The position numbers and the translations under genes are program-made. From Meloidogyne chitwoodi (lineage: Eukaryota > Nematoda > Chromadorea > Rhabditida > Meloidogynidae), in NCBI GenBank assembly GCA_015183035.1, contig JACZZP010000002.1, positions 2,790,001 to 2,854,000 of the forward strand: a stretch of 64,000 nt of DNA, in the 5' to 3' direction. The notes under the pieces are model-generated. The model saw nothing but the letters and a program-made list of their open reading frames with translations, searched no databases and was not told the DNA's origin. Shown in pieces: positions 23,239 to 33,003 of the stretch; the stretch's first letter is position 1; every line of letters starts with the position of its first letter.

Positions 23239-24828
23239 ATGAATTTCGTTAAATATTTATTATTTGGTGCTTTGGGCATTTTTATTGGATTATTTATTTA
23301 TTATTTATGCGTAAGTAAACGAAATATGATGCATAATCAACAGGGACAAAAAGCTGATAAAAATAAAAATTCTGAGCAGAAACAGTGAAAGAGGTTTATT
23401 TAACTAAGAATTTTTATGTAATGGTAATAAGTTTTATTGAGAGAAATTAATTTTACTTTCTTAGGAACTTATTTGTTACAAAGATTCTGAAACAAAAAGT
23501 ATTCAAAAAGACGTGGCTGTTAAAGAGGATGGTAATGAACAGAATGAACAGGTTTTTTTAAAAGTAAAAGGATATAAAGAAAAATTGACAATGAGCTTGA
23601 TAAGACCCAAAATATTCAAACAGTTTTTTCATAAAAATAGATAAAGCGAAAACTAAGTTTTTCTGCAATTCCTTAAAAATCACAAAACTTTAAACTATGT
23701 TTTTCTATTTTTGATTTGAATTTCAATTTTTTTCCTATTCTTTTCATGCATGTATAATAACCAATTTTTAAACAAATTTTTTTCCAGGGAGCATCAGATA
23801 ACACTTACTTAAAAGGAGTTGAGATGATGACAACCGAGGCGCCAAGGAAGCTTGATTCTAATGTTGGTTGCTTTCCTATATTGGGCTATACTAATGATGG
23901 TATCTTTTAGTATATTTAATTTTTAGCCTTTTCGTTTCCAATTTAATATAATTAGTTTCGTTTTTTTCTGAAAGATCTTAGTATACATATTTAGTGACAG
24001 TAAAATTTGTGCGAGATACCCTAATTTATTTTTTCAAATATATCAGGTCATGGGACATTTTTAATAGCACGTGCTGTTTATACTACATTAAAAGCAAACG
24101 ATGACGATGTGTTTGGATCTTGCGGAAAATCTGTCTACGATTCATTTAAAATAGGGAAGCATGTAATTAGTACGAATGCAGATCGTTTGAATGTTGAATT
24201 TTCTGATAAAATACTCATCGATATTACACCGGTATTTTTTAAAATTTTTGAAATAAATTAAATTTTAAAATATTCACATAAAGATCACGAATTAAATTCG
24301 TACATTTATATCTCATTTGAAAAAATTCATCGAAATGATAATCTAATAAAACTATTTTAGCACGAAATTAAAAAGGACGGCTATTCTGGTGGAATAGGAA
24401 TTGGATTAGCAATGATTTCATTGCTAAAGCAGAGACCACCACTTCAGGGTAATTTACTTATTGACCTCTCGGGAGTTTATAAATTCTAATTAGTATTAAC
24501 ATTTATTGATTTTACTCATAAAAAAATCTAACAAGGACCCTTGTAAGAATTCACTGCTAAAAATTTTTATATTTTGAATAATCTTTAAAATGAATATTTT
24601 AAATTAACAGATTACGCCGCATTGGGCGATCTTAACATTGATGGAACAATTCAAGAAGTTGAAGGAGTAGATAGCAAATTATGTGCAGCTGCAAGAAATG
24701 GAATCAAAAATATAGTTCTTCCAAAAGTAATGCAACATCGATTTACTGAATTAGTTGGAATCGATTTTACTTATATTACTGGTGGTTTTTTTGAGGCAGT
24801 AGGAGTTTTGTTTCCTCAGGATGGTTAA
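23239..24828 (+). CDS. membrane-anchored single-domain Lon (S16)-like protein
   Basis: The predicted start at 23239 gives an N-terminal TM anchor (YLLFGALGIFIGLFIYYL). Later exons encode a Lon proteolytic domain without any AAA+ ATPase or Lon N-domain: NDGHGTFLIARAVYTTLK, then HEIKKDGYSGGIGIGLAMIS, LGDLNIDGTIQEVEGVDSKL, AARNGIKNIVLPKV and a C-terminal end of normal length at 24828. In Lon the catalytic Ser lies in DGPSAG and the Lys in GG(L/I)KEK. Here the Ser position is kept (DGYSGG) but the Lys position reads EGVDSK, with Asp at the catalytic site. It is probably a non-peptidase scaffold, or an enzyme with a shifted lysine. Exon 1 and 2 joining (GTAAGT after LYC, or a later donor) is not settled. 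No neighbour is functionally related. Family known; function inferred. Confidence 0.75.
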
Positions 24829-24989
24829 ATTTCATGAGAACAAAAAATACAAATTTATTTATTTTTGATTTATTTGCTTTTTTATAGTTAATTAAACTTG
24901 AAATTAATATTAAATATTTTAAAATCAGCTTATTATTAACTTTAAATTATTTCTTGAATAGATTAAACTTGAAACATTTTAATAACATC

Positions 24990-27588
24990 TCAACTTTTAA
25001 GTATTATTTCAACTTTTTGAATTAGTTTCTTTGAATAAAAATGTTCCGGAAAAAGTTCAATTGAACGTTTTAAAGAATTGTGACATTCTGCATAATTTCC
25101 TATCTTTAAAGATGTAAAATTATTTTTTCATATTTTCTATATTTGCCTCGTAAAGTAAAAGAGCATAATTAAAATGTGCCTCATACAGATGTGACCCTTT
25201 TTGTGTTGCTGATTGAAAAAGATTTAAGGCTTCAGTTGTTTTGTTTTCCTGCATTCGTAAAATTCCTAAATTAACTAGAGATTCAGCGTGATTAACATCT
25301 GATGCCAATGCTAAACGTAAACAACGTTCTGCCATTTTAAGATCACAATGTGCCTGACAGAAAATATAAAATTGGTCATTAGTCAAAATTATTTTAATTT
25401 TCGGTGAAATGTCCAATAAACTATCTATTTAATTTTTACCATAGCAATGTGTGCAGTGTTGTACCAAAGATCAGCCTGAACGGATTGATCAGCAATAGAA
25501 TGTGCACGTTCTAGAAACCCACACGCCAAATCAAATTGCTGGCAATAGAAGCAACACAAAGCCAAGTTTATAAATAATTCTGCGCTTTTAACACCCATTT
25601 GTAGGATTCGTCTTTTTTAAAATAAATATAATTTCCCTATTTATTTAGCCTCTGGGGTTTTATTAATAATTTTTAATTTGAGGTGATCTAATTTAAAAAA
25701 TACAAAAAATACCGATAAAATTTAAGCGCAATCTCTGGACGTCCTTCATAAAAAATATGAGCACCTAGACAAGCTATACCCTCAACATTAGAGGCATCCT
25801 GCTTCAACAAAAGCTTATAATAAATTAAACTTCTTTCTGTGTCCCCAATATCCTTTAAAAAAATTTTTTAAAGAATATTTGTGTAAAAATGCCTCATATA
25901 TTCTGGCTAAATTGGTCAATAAGGTTGGTTCATTTGGAAATTGCTCCAAGCCATTTCTGAGCCGTTCAACGCAAGAAAGGGGCTGATCCAATCGTCGATA
26001 ACACTTTCCCAATAGAACATACTATTTAATTAAGTTTATTTTTTATTTTTATTTACCGTTTCCACCATTGGACAACGCTGAAGTGATAACAAAAATTGAT
26101 TTTCTGCATCTCGTATCATTCCCATTCTTCAATTTTAAATTTTTCTTTAAATTAATAGAAATGGCATTTTTACCTAAAATAACACTTTCCCAACTGGTTA
26201 GACCAATACCAATCGTTTTCTTCGTTTAAACTATTCCTCTGAGCTATTGTTGCTATCTTTAATAGAAAAGAAGTTTTGTAAGAGATTCTCTAGTATCTTT
26301 ACTATTCTACTAATTTTTGTTTCTGAATATTTTTATATTCATTAGCACCCAACAGGCTTCGAACCACCATCTCTTTCATCTGTAAGCAATTTCACAACCA
26401 ACTTAGCTACAACGCTCACTCATCAAGTTTTAAGTTTTCCCTTATTTATTCACTTCTTACTTTCAAAATCCAATAAATTAACATCAAAATCCCTTAATAT
26501 TAATAACTTAAAAATAGTCACTTGTTGAGAAGTACGCATATCTGCTTCATGTAAAAACACATAATCAAAAAGTGATCGATTTACTGATTTATCCCGTGCA
26601 TATTTAGCAACATTCAATCTGGCTAAATTTATAAAAGAATTTTCAGATGTTGCAAGCATTGAAGCCTAAAATTTTTAAATTTTAATAAATTTAAAGGATA
26701 TTTACAGTCCCAAGACGTGCTTGACGTGCAGTACTAGCAGAAACAGGTCTAGCTGTTTTTGATGTACGCGATGTTCTTAACATTTGTTCCATACTACCCG
26801 TTTTTAGCCGACTTTCTGGACGCTGCATTCCACTCAAAGGACGTCCACTTGCTGTACGAGGACTGAAAAGAAATACGATTTTTATAAATTTTTTAAATTT
26901 ATTGGGTGCCTGGCGCCTAACTGTCCTGCTCCGTAATTTAAATTTTTCCTTTTTGCAACTCATCTAATATTTTTAAAAATAAAAGGAAGATAAATAAAAG
27001 AAAAGGGAAATTGTTTTGACTGAACTGTCGCAGGCGCCGGTTCCCTTGTTACTATCTATTGTGGACATAAAATAAATTGACTATTTATTGGTATGACACA
27101 CGATAAGTCAAACTGTGTGACAGTACAAGTGATAAAGGTTGTATCCGGTTGGAGTCTGTAGAACAGCGTTATCTTTTGAAATTTTTTCTCTTTTCTATGA
27201 CTATTTATAAGATAGAAAAATGGAGGAAATCTTTTGAAAAGGCTCGTATCTCCACAAAATGTCTGCATTATTATTAATAAAAATCTAACCGAACAGCCGG
27301 ACTTGGCCCACCAACAGTTCCAGTCAATGGTCTATATAAAGAAGTGCCTGGACGTGCTGCTGTAGCCACTCCTGTACCCAAATCCATAAAAGTATCGGCT
27401 AACCCAGCTTCTTCATTTTCCAATTCATCAACATAAACTTGCTCGGCAAAACAACTTAATTTTAAACTCCAAGCTGCTTGGTCAAGAGAATTCTTTTCTA
27501 ATAAACGGTTACATTCTTTGTGGGCATCATCAATACGATTAATACGAAAATAAAAAAGGGCTAAACATAATGGGTCTAATTGATCCAT
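24990..27588 (-). CDS. bbs-8: Bardet-Biedl syndrome 8 protein (TTC8)
   Basis: Starts at ATG 27586-27588 with MDQLDPLCLALFYFRINRID, closely following the TTC8 N-terminus. The RPGTSLYRPLTGTVGGPS and RTSRTSKTARPVSAS segments match the conserved RPGTS/RPIT repeats of BBS8, and INLARLNVAKYARDKS matches the INLSRLNLTKY region. TPR repeats follow (GKCYRRLDQPLSCVERLRNG, LTNLARIYEAF, AERCLRLALASDVNHAESLV, LYEAHFNYALLLYE). The last exon encodes IGNYAECHNSLKRSIELFPE and ends at 24990. To join it, intron 25104-25146 must use a GC-AG donor (GAG|GCAAAT); otherwise a stop truncates the protein by about 30 residues. BBS8 is a subunit of the BBSome, which sorts membrane cargo in sensory cilia. The intron near 26.1-26.45 kb carries a tRNA-like sequence. 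Confidence 0.93.
26344..26424 (-). repeat. tRNA-derived SINE-like sequence in bbs-8 intron
   Basis: Reading the minus strand, an A-box-like TGTAGCTAAGTTGGTTGTG is followed after about 40 bp by a B box GGTTCGAAGCC. The arms do not form an acceptor stem, so this is a tRNA relic rather than a gene. Confidence 0.4.
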
Positions 27589-28069
27589 TTTTTAAAATAT
27601 TTTTTATTTAATTTGTTTTTGAAACATAAAATTTATAATATTGTTTGTTGCCTAGATACATGCTTATTCTTATAGTTGAGGGTCAAATTGCCGCAAAAAA
27701 AATTATGGAGAAACTCAGACTTATTTTAATAATATTTATAATAAAAAGGCTAAAATCCGCATTTATGAAAGATAAAATTTACAACTTATTTTTTTATGGA
27801 AAGTTTTTATGAGTTATATCATTCAAAAGAGCTCGAAAAACTGAATCTAAAATCCATGAATGATAAAAATCCAATATGGCAAACCGAGATAAGTAACTAC
27901 ATTTTTTAATCATCCTAAGAAAAAATCTGGTCTTAAAAGAAAGATTAGACATTTTTCTAAATTCGGTAGGATCGAGAAGTCTGTACAAAATTTTTAGACC
28001 GAATTATGAGGTCTAAACCAACCTACTGAAATTGCAAAAAACGCCAAACTATGAGTATTTTTAGCGTTT
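27589..28069. other. spacer leading into hairpin repeats
   Basis: Upstream of bbs-8. From about 27820 it contains diverged pieces of the CTCGAAAAACTGAA repeat that becomes a regular array further right. No coding signal. Confidence 0.5.
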
Positions 28070-29280
28070 TTAATGAATTTTTGAGATTTTTTTCTAAAAT
28101 TCGGATTAGTCTGGATTTTATATATTATTTATAGCTCGAAAAACTGAACAAAATATATAAAATTAGAAAATTCTGACTTTTAAAAGTCGAAATAAAACCC
28201 CTAAACATTTAAAAATTAAAGGGGAAATGACTAAAGCTTGTTTTTTTGAGCTTTTAAACTATTGGAGAGATTTTAATGAGACATATATCATTGGAAAGAG
28301 CTCAAAAAATGGAGTCGAATGAGCTATGTATATTCAAAATAATACAACCAGGATTCGAGAAAATGGCCCATAAACATCCATGAATTCGATTATAATACAG
28401 TAAGAAAATGTTAAATTAAAATCTCAGTTGGCAGTGAAACGTCTGTTTATAATTAATTAATTTTGTTAAATACCTTTTCAGTGCAAATGATAAATTGGGG
28501 AGATGTTTATACAGTATTTTTTGACTTTTTTTCGAAAAGTCAGATTAGTCTGAATTTTACATATTATTTAGAGCTCGAAAAACTGATTAAAATATCAAAA
28601 AATTAGAATATTATAACTTTTATAAGTCGAAATAAAAGCCCCTAAACATTAAACAATTTTATGTGGGAAATGTCTAAAACTGACTTTTTCGAAATTTTTT
28701 TCTAAAAGTCAGATTAGTCTGATTTTGATATATTTTGTAGAGTTCGTTAATTTGAATCAAATATCAAAAAATTAGAAAGTTCTGACTTTTAGAAGTCGAG
28801 ATAGGTTACTGTATTTTTAGCGTTTTCAATGAATTTTTAAGATTTTTTTCTAAAAGTCGGATTAGTCTGGATTTTATATATTATTTAGAGTTCGAAAAAC
28901 TGAATAAAATATCTAAAAATTAGAAATTTTTGACTTTTAGAAGTCGAATTAAAAGCCCCTAAACATTAAACAATTTTTGTGGGAAATGTCTAAAACTGAC
29001 TTTTTCGAAATTTTTTTCTAAAAGTCAGATTAGTCTGATTTTGATATATTTTATAGAGTTTGATAATCTGAATCAAATATCAAAAAATTATAAAGTTCTG
29101 ACTTTTAGAAGTCGAGATAGGGTACTGTATTTTTGGGCTATTTTTACTTTTTTTGACTTTTTTTCTAAAAGTCAGAATTGTCTGAATTTTATAAATTATT
29201 TAAAGCTCGAAAAACTGAATACAATATCAAAAAATTAGAAAATTCTGACTTTAAATGTCGAAATAAAAGCCCCTAAAAGT
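28070..29280. repeat. tandem hairpin-forming repeat array
   Basis: Diverged monomers of about 155 bp, partly ordered as a higher-order unit of about 310 bp (TAAAAGTCAGATTAGTCTGA at about 28713 and again about 310 bp later). Each monomer has inverted arms, TTTTCTAAAAGTCAGA on the left and TTCTGACTTTTAGAAGTCGA on the right, around a central CTCGAAAAACTGAA, so single strands could fold into long stems. The words GCCCCTAAACATTAAACAAT and GGGAAATGTCTAAAACTGAC recur. No frame is conserved. Confidence 0.8.
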
Positions 29281-29299
29281 TTAAAAATCAGCGATTTAT

Positions 29300-29464
29300 C
29301 GGCGTTTTCTCCCAGCGGCGAAATTTCTCCCAGCGACGAGTTTTCTCACAGCGACGAGTTTTCTCCCAGCGACGAGTTTTCTCCCAGCGACGAGTTTTCT
29401 CCCAGCGGCGAAATTTCTCCCAGCGGCGAAATTTCTCCCAGCGACGAGTTTTCTCCCAGCGACG
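29300..29464. repeat. 18-bp minisatellite (CCCAGCGACGAGTTTTCT)
   Basis: About nine copies of an 18-bp unit with two variants, GACGAGTTTTCTCCCAGC and GGCGAAATTTCTCCCAGC. Because 18 is a multiple of three, several frames stay open on both strands; this is not evidence of coding. Confidence 0.9.
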
Positions 29465-29729
29465 TTTTTTCGTCCACGGACGTTTTTTCATCCACGGACG
29501 TTTTTTCATCCACGGACGTTTTTTCGTCTACGGACGTTTTTTCATGCACGGACGTTTTTTCGTCCACGGACGTTTTTTCATCCACGGACGTTTTTTCATC
29601 CACGGACGTTTTTTCATCCACGGACGTTTTTTCGTCTACGGACGTTTTTTCATGCACGGACGTTTTTTCATCCACGGACGTTTTTTCATCCACGGACGTT
29701 TTTTCATCCACGGACGTTTTGTCGTCCAC
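29465..29729. repeat. 18-bp minisatellite (CACGGACGTTTTTTCATC)
   Basis: About 14-15 copies of an 18-bp unit directly after the previous array; variants alternate TTCATCCACGG, TTCGTCCACGG, TTCGTCTACGG and TTCATGCACGG. Two five-unit blocks with the same order of variants suggest a secondary block duplication. The minus strand reads as a repeating DEKTSV hexapeptide, but all frames are open. One and a half units remain on the far side of the 29730-31477 insertion. Confidence 0.9.
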
Positions 29730-29752
29730 GGAGGGAGCAGTTCAGTTGAGTC

Positions 29753-31108
29753 TAGAGAGCGGAATTTTGGAAAAACCGGGTCCGGGTTCCGGGAAATTGA
29801 AATATGAAATGACCGGCCGGGACCCGAACCGGGAAAACCCGGAATTCCGGGTCACGTTTTCAACCCGGTGGAAAAATGACCGGGTCCCGGCCGGGTTCCG
29901 GGTAATTTTAAATTTGTTAAAAATAGTGTAAAAATTCAAAATGGTTTGAAACAATTGTTTATATGTAGTGTTATTCAATTAAATAAATTTATTATTCATA
30001 TAAACATAAAATTTAATAAATGTAATTAAGTGACGGGATTGCTTTGTTCAAAAATATAACCATTTCAGCAGTTTCAGGTGTCAAATTTGATCTTTTAAAG
30101 TTATAGGTATCACGTGCAGTACTGAACAATTGTTCACTAGCAACGCTAGTGGCTTGTGCCGTCAGAAATCGCCGAGCAATTGAAGCCAGTTTAGGAAAAT
30201 TTTTTTCATTATCTCGCCACCAATCTAAAGGATCTTTTCTTTGTTCCAAATTCGGCTGCTCCGAATAAAGTTTTATTTCTTGTTCTAATGCTTTTTTTGC
30301 TTGTGGTTCTGTTTATTATTTTAAATTATAATATAAATGAAAGATAATTTACCATTATCCTTGCTGGTACATGCAAATTCCTCAACTTCATCAAGAAATG
30401 TAAAATGTTTTTTTGAAATTGGACTAGAAATCTCAGGCTCATTCTCAAAAAGAACATCCTAAAATGTGAAACTATTTTTAATAGTAATTTTCTTACATCA
30501 TCCTCTTTCTCCAAAAGCCAAGTAGTAACTTTCGCAAGAAATGTAATTCTGTCCCTTGCAAAGTAATGATGAAGATAAATGGCGAATGAATGCTGAGACA
30601 CTGTGATCAGAAATTTTTAATACTTTATTGCAATCGCAGCATTTAATCTCGCCATCAACTCGTTGAAACAATTTTTCTCCGTCTTCTCGTTCAACACTCC
30701 AAATTGGATGTTTGTTAGACATATTACTAGATAACAAAATTAATTTTAGGAAAGGCATGATGTTTAGGATTATTTTAAAGAATAATAGTTGATTTTATTT
30801 TTAATTTTTAAAAAAATGTATATTTATCCTAGACTCTAATTTATTTTTTATGTAGAAACGCATCGCCAAACTAAAAATTGCGCCAAACTGAAACAATTTT
30901 ATTTAAATATTTTTTCCCGGTTTCCCGGTGCAAAAAAGTCCGGGACCGGGAACGGGAAACGGGAATTGAAAGTTGACCGGCCGGGACCCGAACCGGGTAA
31001 ACCCGGAATTCCGGGTCCCGATTTCAACCCGGTGATCCCAAAAAAACCGGGTAAAGGGACCCGGAAACCGGGAAACGGGACCGGGTCCCGGACCCGTTCC
31101 GCTCTCTA
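29753..31108 (-). mobile_element. internally deleted hAT transposon
   Basis: A 1356-bp element with terminal inverted repeats TAGAGAGCGGAA (left) and TTCCGCTCTCTA (right), flanked by identical 8-mers GTTGAGTC at 29745-29752 and 31109-31116. Subterminal zones of about 140-200 bp are dense in CCGGG/ACCCGG motifs. It encodes, on the minus strand, an N-terminal BED-type zinc finger and the C-terminal hAT dimerisation region but not the catalytic middle. Because the flanking 8-mer is also the unit of the surrounding array, the duplication is supportive but not independent proof. Confidence 0.85.
30013..30722 (-). pseudogene. hAT transposase remnant (BED finger plus C-terminal dimerisation domain)
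   Basis: From Met 30720-30722 the frame gives a BED-like zinc finger: KHPIWSVEREDGEKLF, then CCDCNKVL and FIRHL. It then runs into a stop shortly after LLCKGQ. In the next frame, ITFLAKVTTWLLEKEDDV splices (GTAAGA...TTTTAG) to DVLFENEPEISSPISKKHF, and a second intron leads to [20 protein letters not shown] and [20 protein letters not shown], the hallmark hAT C-terminal motif, ending at 30013. A full hAT transposase has several hundred more residues between these parts, including the DDE acidic residues; all are missing. It is therefore an internally deleted copy that would need a transposase supplied in trans. Confidence 0.8.
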
Positions 31109-31205
31109 GTTGAGTCAGCACGGTTGAGTCAGCACAGTTGAGTCAGTACGGTTGAGTCACAGCACGGTTGAGTCACGGCACGGTTGAGTCAGACACGGTT
31201 GAGTC

Positions 31206-31384
31206 TGGAGTTCTGAATTTTGAAAAATCCAGGAAACGGGAAATTTAAGAATTGAACGACCGGGAGTGACCTGGGATAGGGAAAACCGGGAATTCCCGAT
31301 ACCGGTTTCATCCCGGTGACTCAAAAAAAGCCGGAAAAAAGGACCGGAAAACGGGATCGGGACCTGGTCCCGTTCCGACCTCTA
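31206..31384. mobile_element. small hAT-related element at the centre of the octamer element
   Basis: About 179 bp with ends TGGAGTTCTGAA and, inverted, TAGAGGTCGGAA, similar to the TAGAGAGCGGAA ends of the larger hAT. The interior keeps the order of GC-rich blocks (CCGGGA, AAACCGGGAATTCCCGATACCGG, CATCCCGGTGA), which parallels the subterminal part of the larger element, so it looks like a diverged solo copy. No target duplication is visible. Confidence 0.55.
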
Positions 31385-31477
31385 TTTATAACGGTGACTC
31401 AACCGTGTCTGACTCAACCGTGCCGTGACTCAACCGTGCTGACTCAACCGTGCTGACTCAACTGAGGTGTACCCTCC

Positions 31478-31886
31478 ACGGACGTTTTTTCCACCGATGT
31501 TCGCCGATGGATTCGCCGATGTCGATGTTATTCGAGAGCACAAAAAACTGACCCGAACTAGTTTTGAATGAGTCAAAAGCTATAGAGCAAACTAGAGAAA
31601 AGTTTTACGAATCTTACTGTTTTCCCATTGAAGTGAAAACTATTCTTCATCCATTTTTTCTTTAAAAATCAATTTAATTATGAAATATTTAAAATTTATG
31701 CCAATCTAATCCACGTAGCTTTATTAATTAAATTTTTCTTTGACTCTCTCTCTTTTAAAAATCCATCACTTAAGTTAATTTTCTAAAATAATTAAACTTT
31801 GTTTAAACAACTTTTTGAGCTAGAAATAATTTTTTTATTTTATTTTACTCTTCGTTCTACTAAATTAAAGAATTTAAATAAAACCC
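31478..31886. other. spacer before the lectin gene
   Basis: Begins with leftover minisatellite units (CACGGACGTTTTTTCC, then degenerate TTCGCCGATG words), then AT-rich sequence that probably holds the lectin promoter. AATTAAAG 17 bp before the ATG may be a trans-splice acceptor. Confidence 0.5.
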
Positions 31887-33003
31887 ATGTTTCATAATAA
31901 TATTGCCAAATTATTGTTGATTGACTCTTTATTTATTTCTTTTTTAATTAATTGTTGTGATTCAGAACAACCTCTCAATGAAGGTATTTTGTTAATTCTT
32001 TGAGTCTCAAGTTTTCTCAAAATCTTCTAGAAAAAGAAGAATATAATGAAAGTAGCCACTGTGAGTCATCGAACCTGCGACCTCACAGTGATTGCTAGGG
32101 AATTCTCTCACACATAATCGGGTGCTCTACCGACTTAGCTACCGGTGCAATACTTTCATTTCCTCTTTTAATAGATCTTATACCCCCTTTCTAAGCATTC
32201 TACAGCTAGCAACGATCTCCTTACAAATTTTTTAAAAGAATAAAATAATTTTTAAGGGAAATTTAATCAAAAAATTTTAAGGTCTATCAAAACTCGAAAA
32301 TACCGTTAAAAATCATCTTGATGATGAAACTCAACCTAAAGAAAGTGAACGAAAAACTTTGGTAGAGGAAAGTAATGAAGATAAAGGGGAAAGCCACGGA
32401 TGTCTTGAAGGATGGTTAAATTACAGAAACGAACTTTGTTTTTATGGTGCTGATACAAAGGGAAGTTTTTTTGAGGGTGGAGAACAGTGTGGAATATTCA
32501 ACGCCAACTTTACTTCTATACATAGTAATCGTGAATTTAAATTTATTATTGACAATTTTGATCTGAGAGAATATTGGATTGGCTTAGTTTATGGATCAAA
32601 AAAATTTGAAGATGGAACTGATGTAGGAAATTTTTAATTATTAAAAATAATTTAAAATTTAAAGGTCAACCCAAACGTTTTTTGGCAAATCGCAAACAGA
32701 GTACCCTGGGCAAGTCCATACACATCAAAAGGTTATATTTGCAAAGCTGTAGCAGATGCCAATCGCGGAGTCATAGGTATCTAATTTGAAATAAAGGGTA
32801 ATTCTCGTAAAGTGGAATGACAGAAGAAGGAAAATTTTTCAAAAATTCTAACAAAAAACCACTGAGAAAGATTGAAGGCTAAAATTCGGGAGAATTAGTA
32901 GAAAAATCTTAAAATTAAAATAAAATAAAAAGAAAAACTTTAATAATATTTACTAATATTTTATCCATTTTCAGATTATGATGACTTTAATGAGGATATA
33001 TAA
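31887..33003 (+). CDS. secreted C-type lectin-like protein
   Basis: Four exons (31887-31983, 32282-32622, 32665-32776, 32975-33003) encode about 190 residues. A signal peptide (LLLIDSLFISFLINCC) and an acidic stretch are followed by a compact C-type lectin fold: CLEGWLNYRNELCFYGAD, then EQCGIFNANFTSIHSNREF, YWIGLVYGSKKFEDGTD, NVFWQIANRVPWASP and GYICKAV. The W.I(G)L and terminal YIC motifs are typical. The Ca2+/sugar motifs EPN or QPD and WND are not seen, so sugar binding is doubtful. C-type lectins are secreted or surface proteins in nematode immunity and host contact. The first intron contains a tRNA-derived SINE copy. The tail VIDYDDFNEDI is acidic. Confidence 0.85.
32050..32183 (-). repeat. 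tRNA-derived SINE, copy 1
   Basis: In the lectin gene's first intron. On the minus strand it starts TATAAGATCTATTAAAAGAGG, then an A box GGTAGCTAAGTCGGTAGAGC and a B box GGTTCGATGACTC near the 3' end. The 5' leader and order of boxes match the copy at 43.2-43.4 kb in the lipase gene, so these are two members of one family and not tRNA genes. Confidence 0.75.

Larger units (their letters stand above)
29730..31477. mobile_element. long-inverted-repeat element built of GTTGAGTC octamers, with nested elements
   Basis: Ends are GGAGGG (29730) and CCCTCC (31472-31477), followed inward on both sides by TCAGTTGAGTC. The left arm carries eight GTTGAGTC octamers separated by 6-8 bp spacers such as AGCACG, ACGGCACG and AGACACG (one copy duplicated by the hAT insertion). 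The right arm carries five copies in inverted orientation with the same spacer order. Outside lie pieces of the CACGGACG minisatellite, with a 2-bp overlap (AC) as the only possible target duplication. The arms would form an imperfect hairpin. Two GC-rich elements lie inside. Confidence 0.7.

Noticed and set aside
23311..23388. Stop codon after exon 1 of the Lon-like gene as sign of a pseudogene
   Set aside because: A strong GTAAGT donor precedes it and the downstream exons keep frame, so it is more likely intronic.
29288..29807. Long repetitive ORFs (DEKTSV, HGRFFI, KKRRWE)
   Set aside because: An 18-bp tandem unit keeps all frames open on both strands; there is no start context, splice site or codon bias.
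32050..32183. tRNA gene on minus strand
   Set aside because: A and B boxes are present but the ends do not pair, and the leader is shared with a second copy; it is a SINE.
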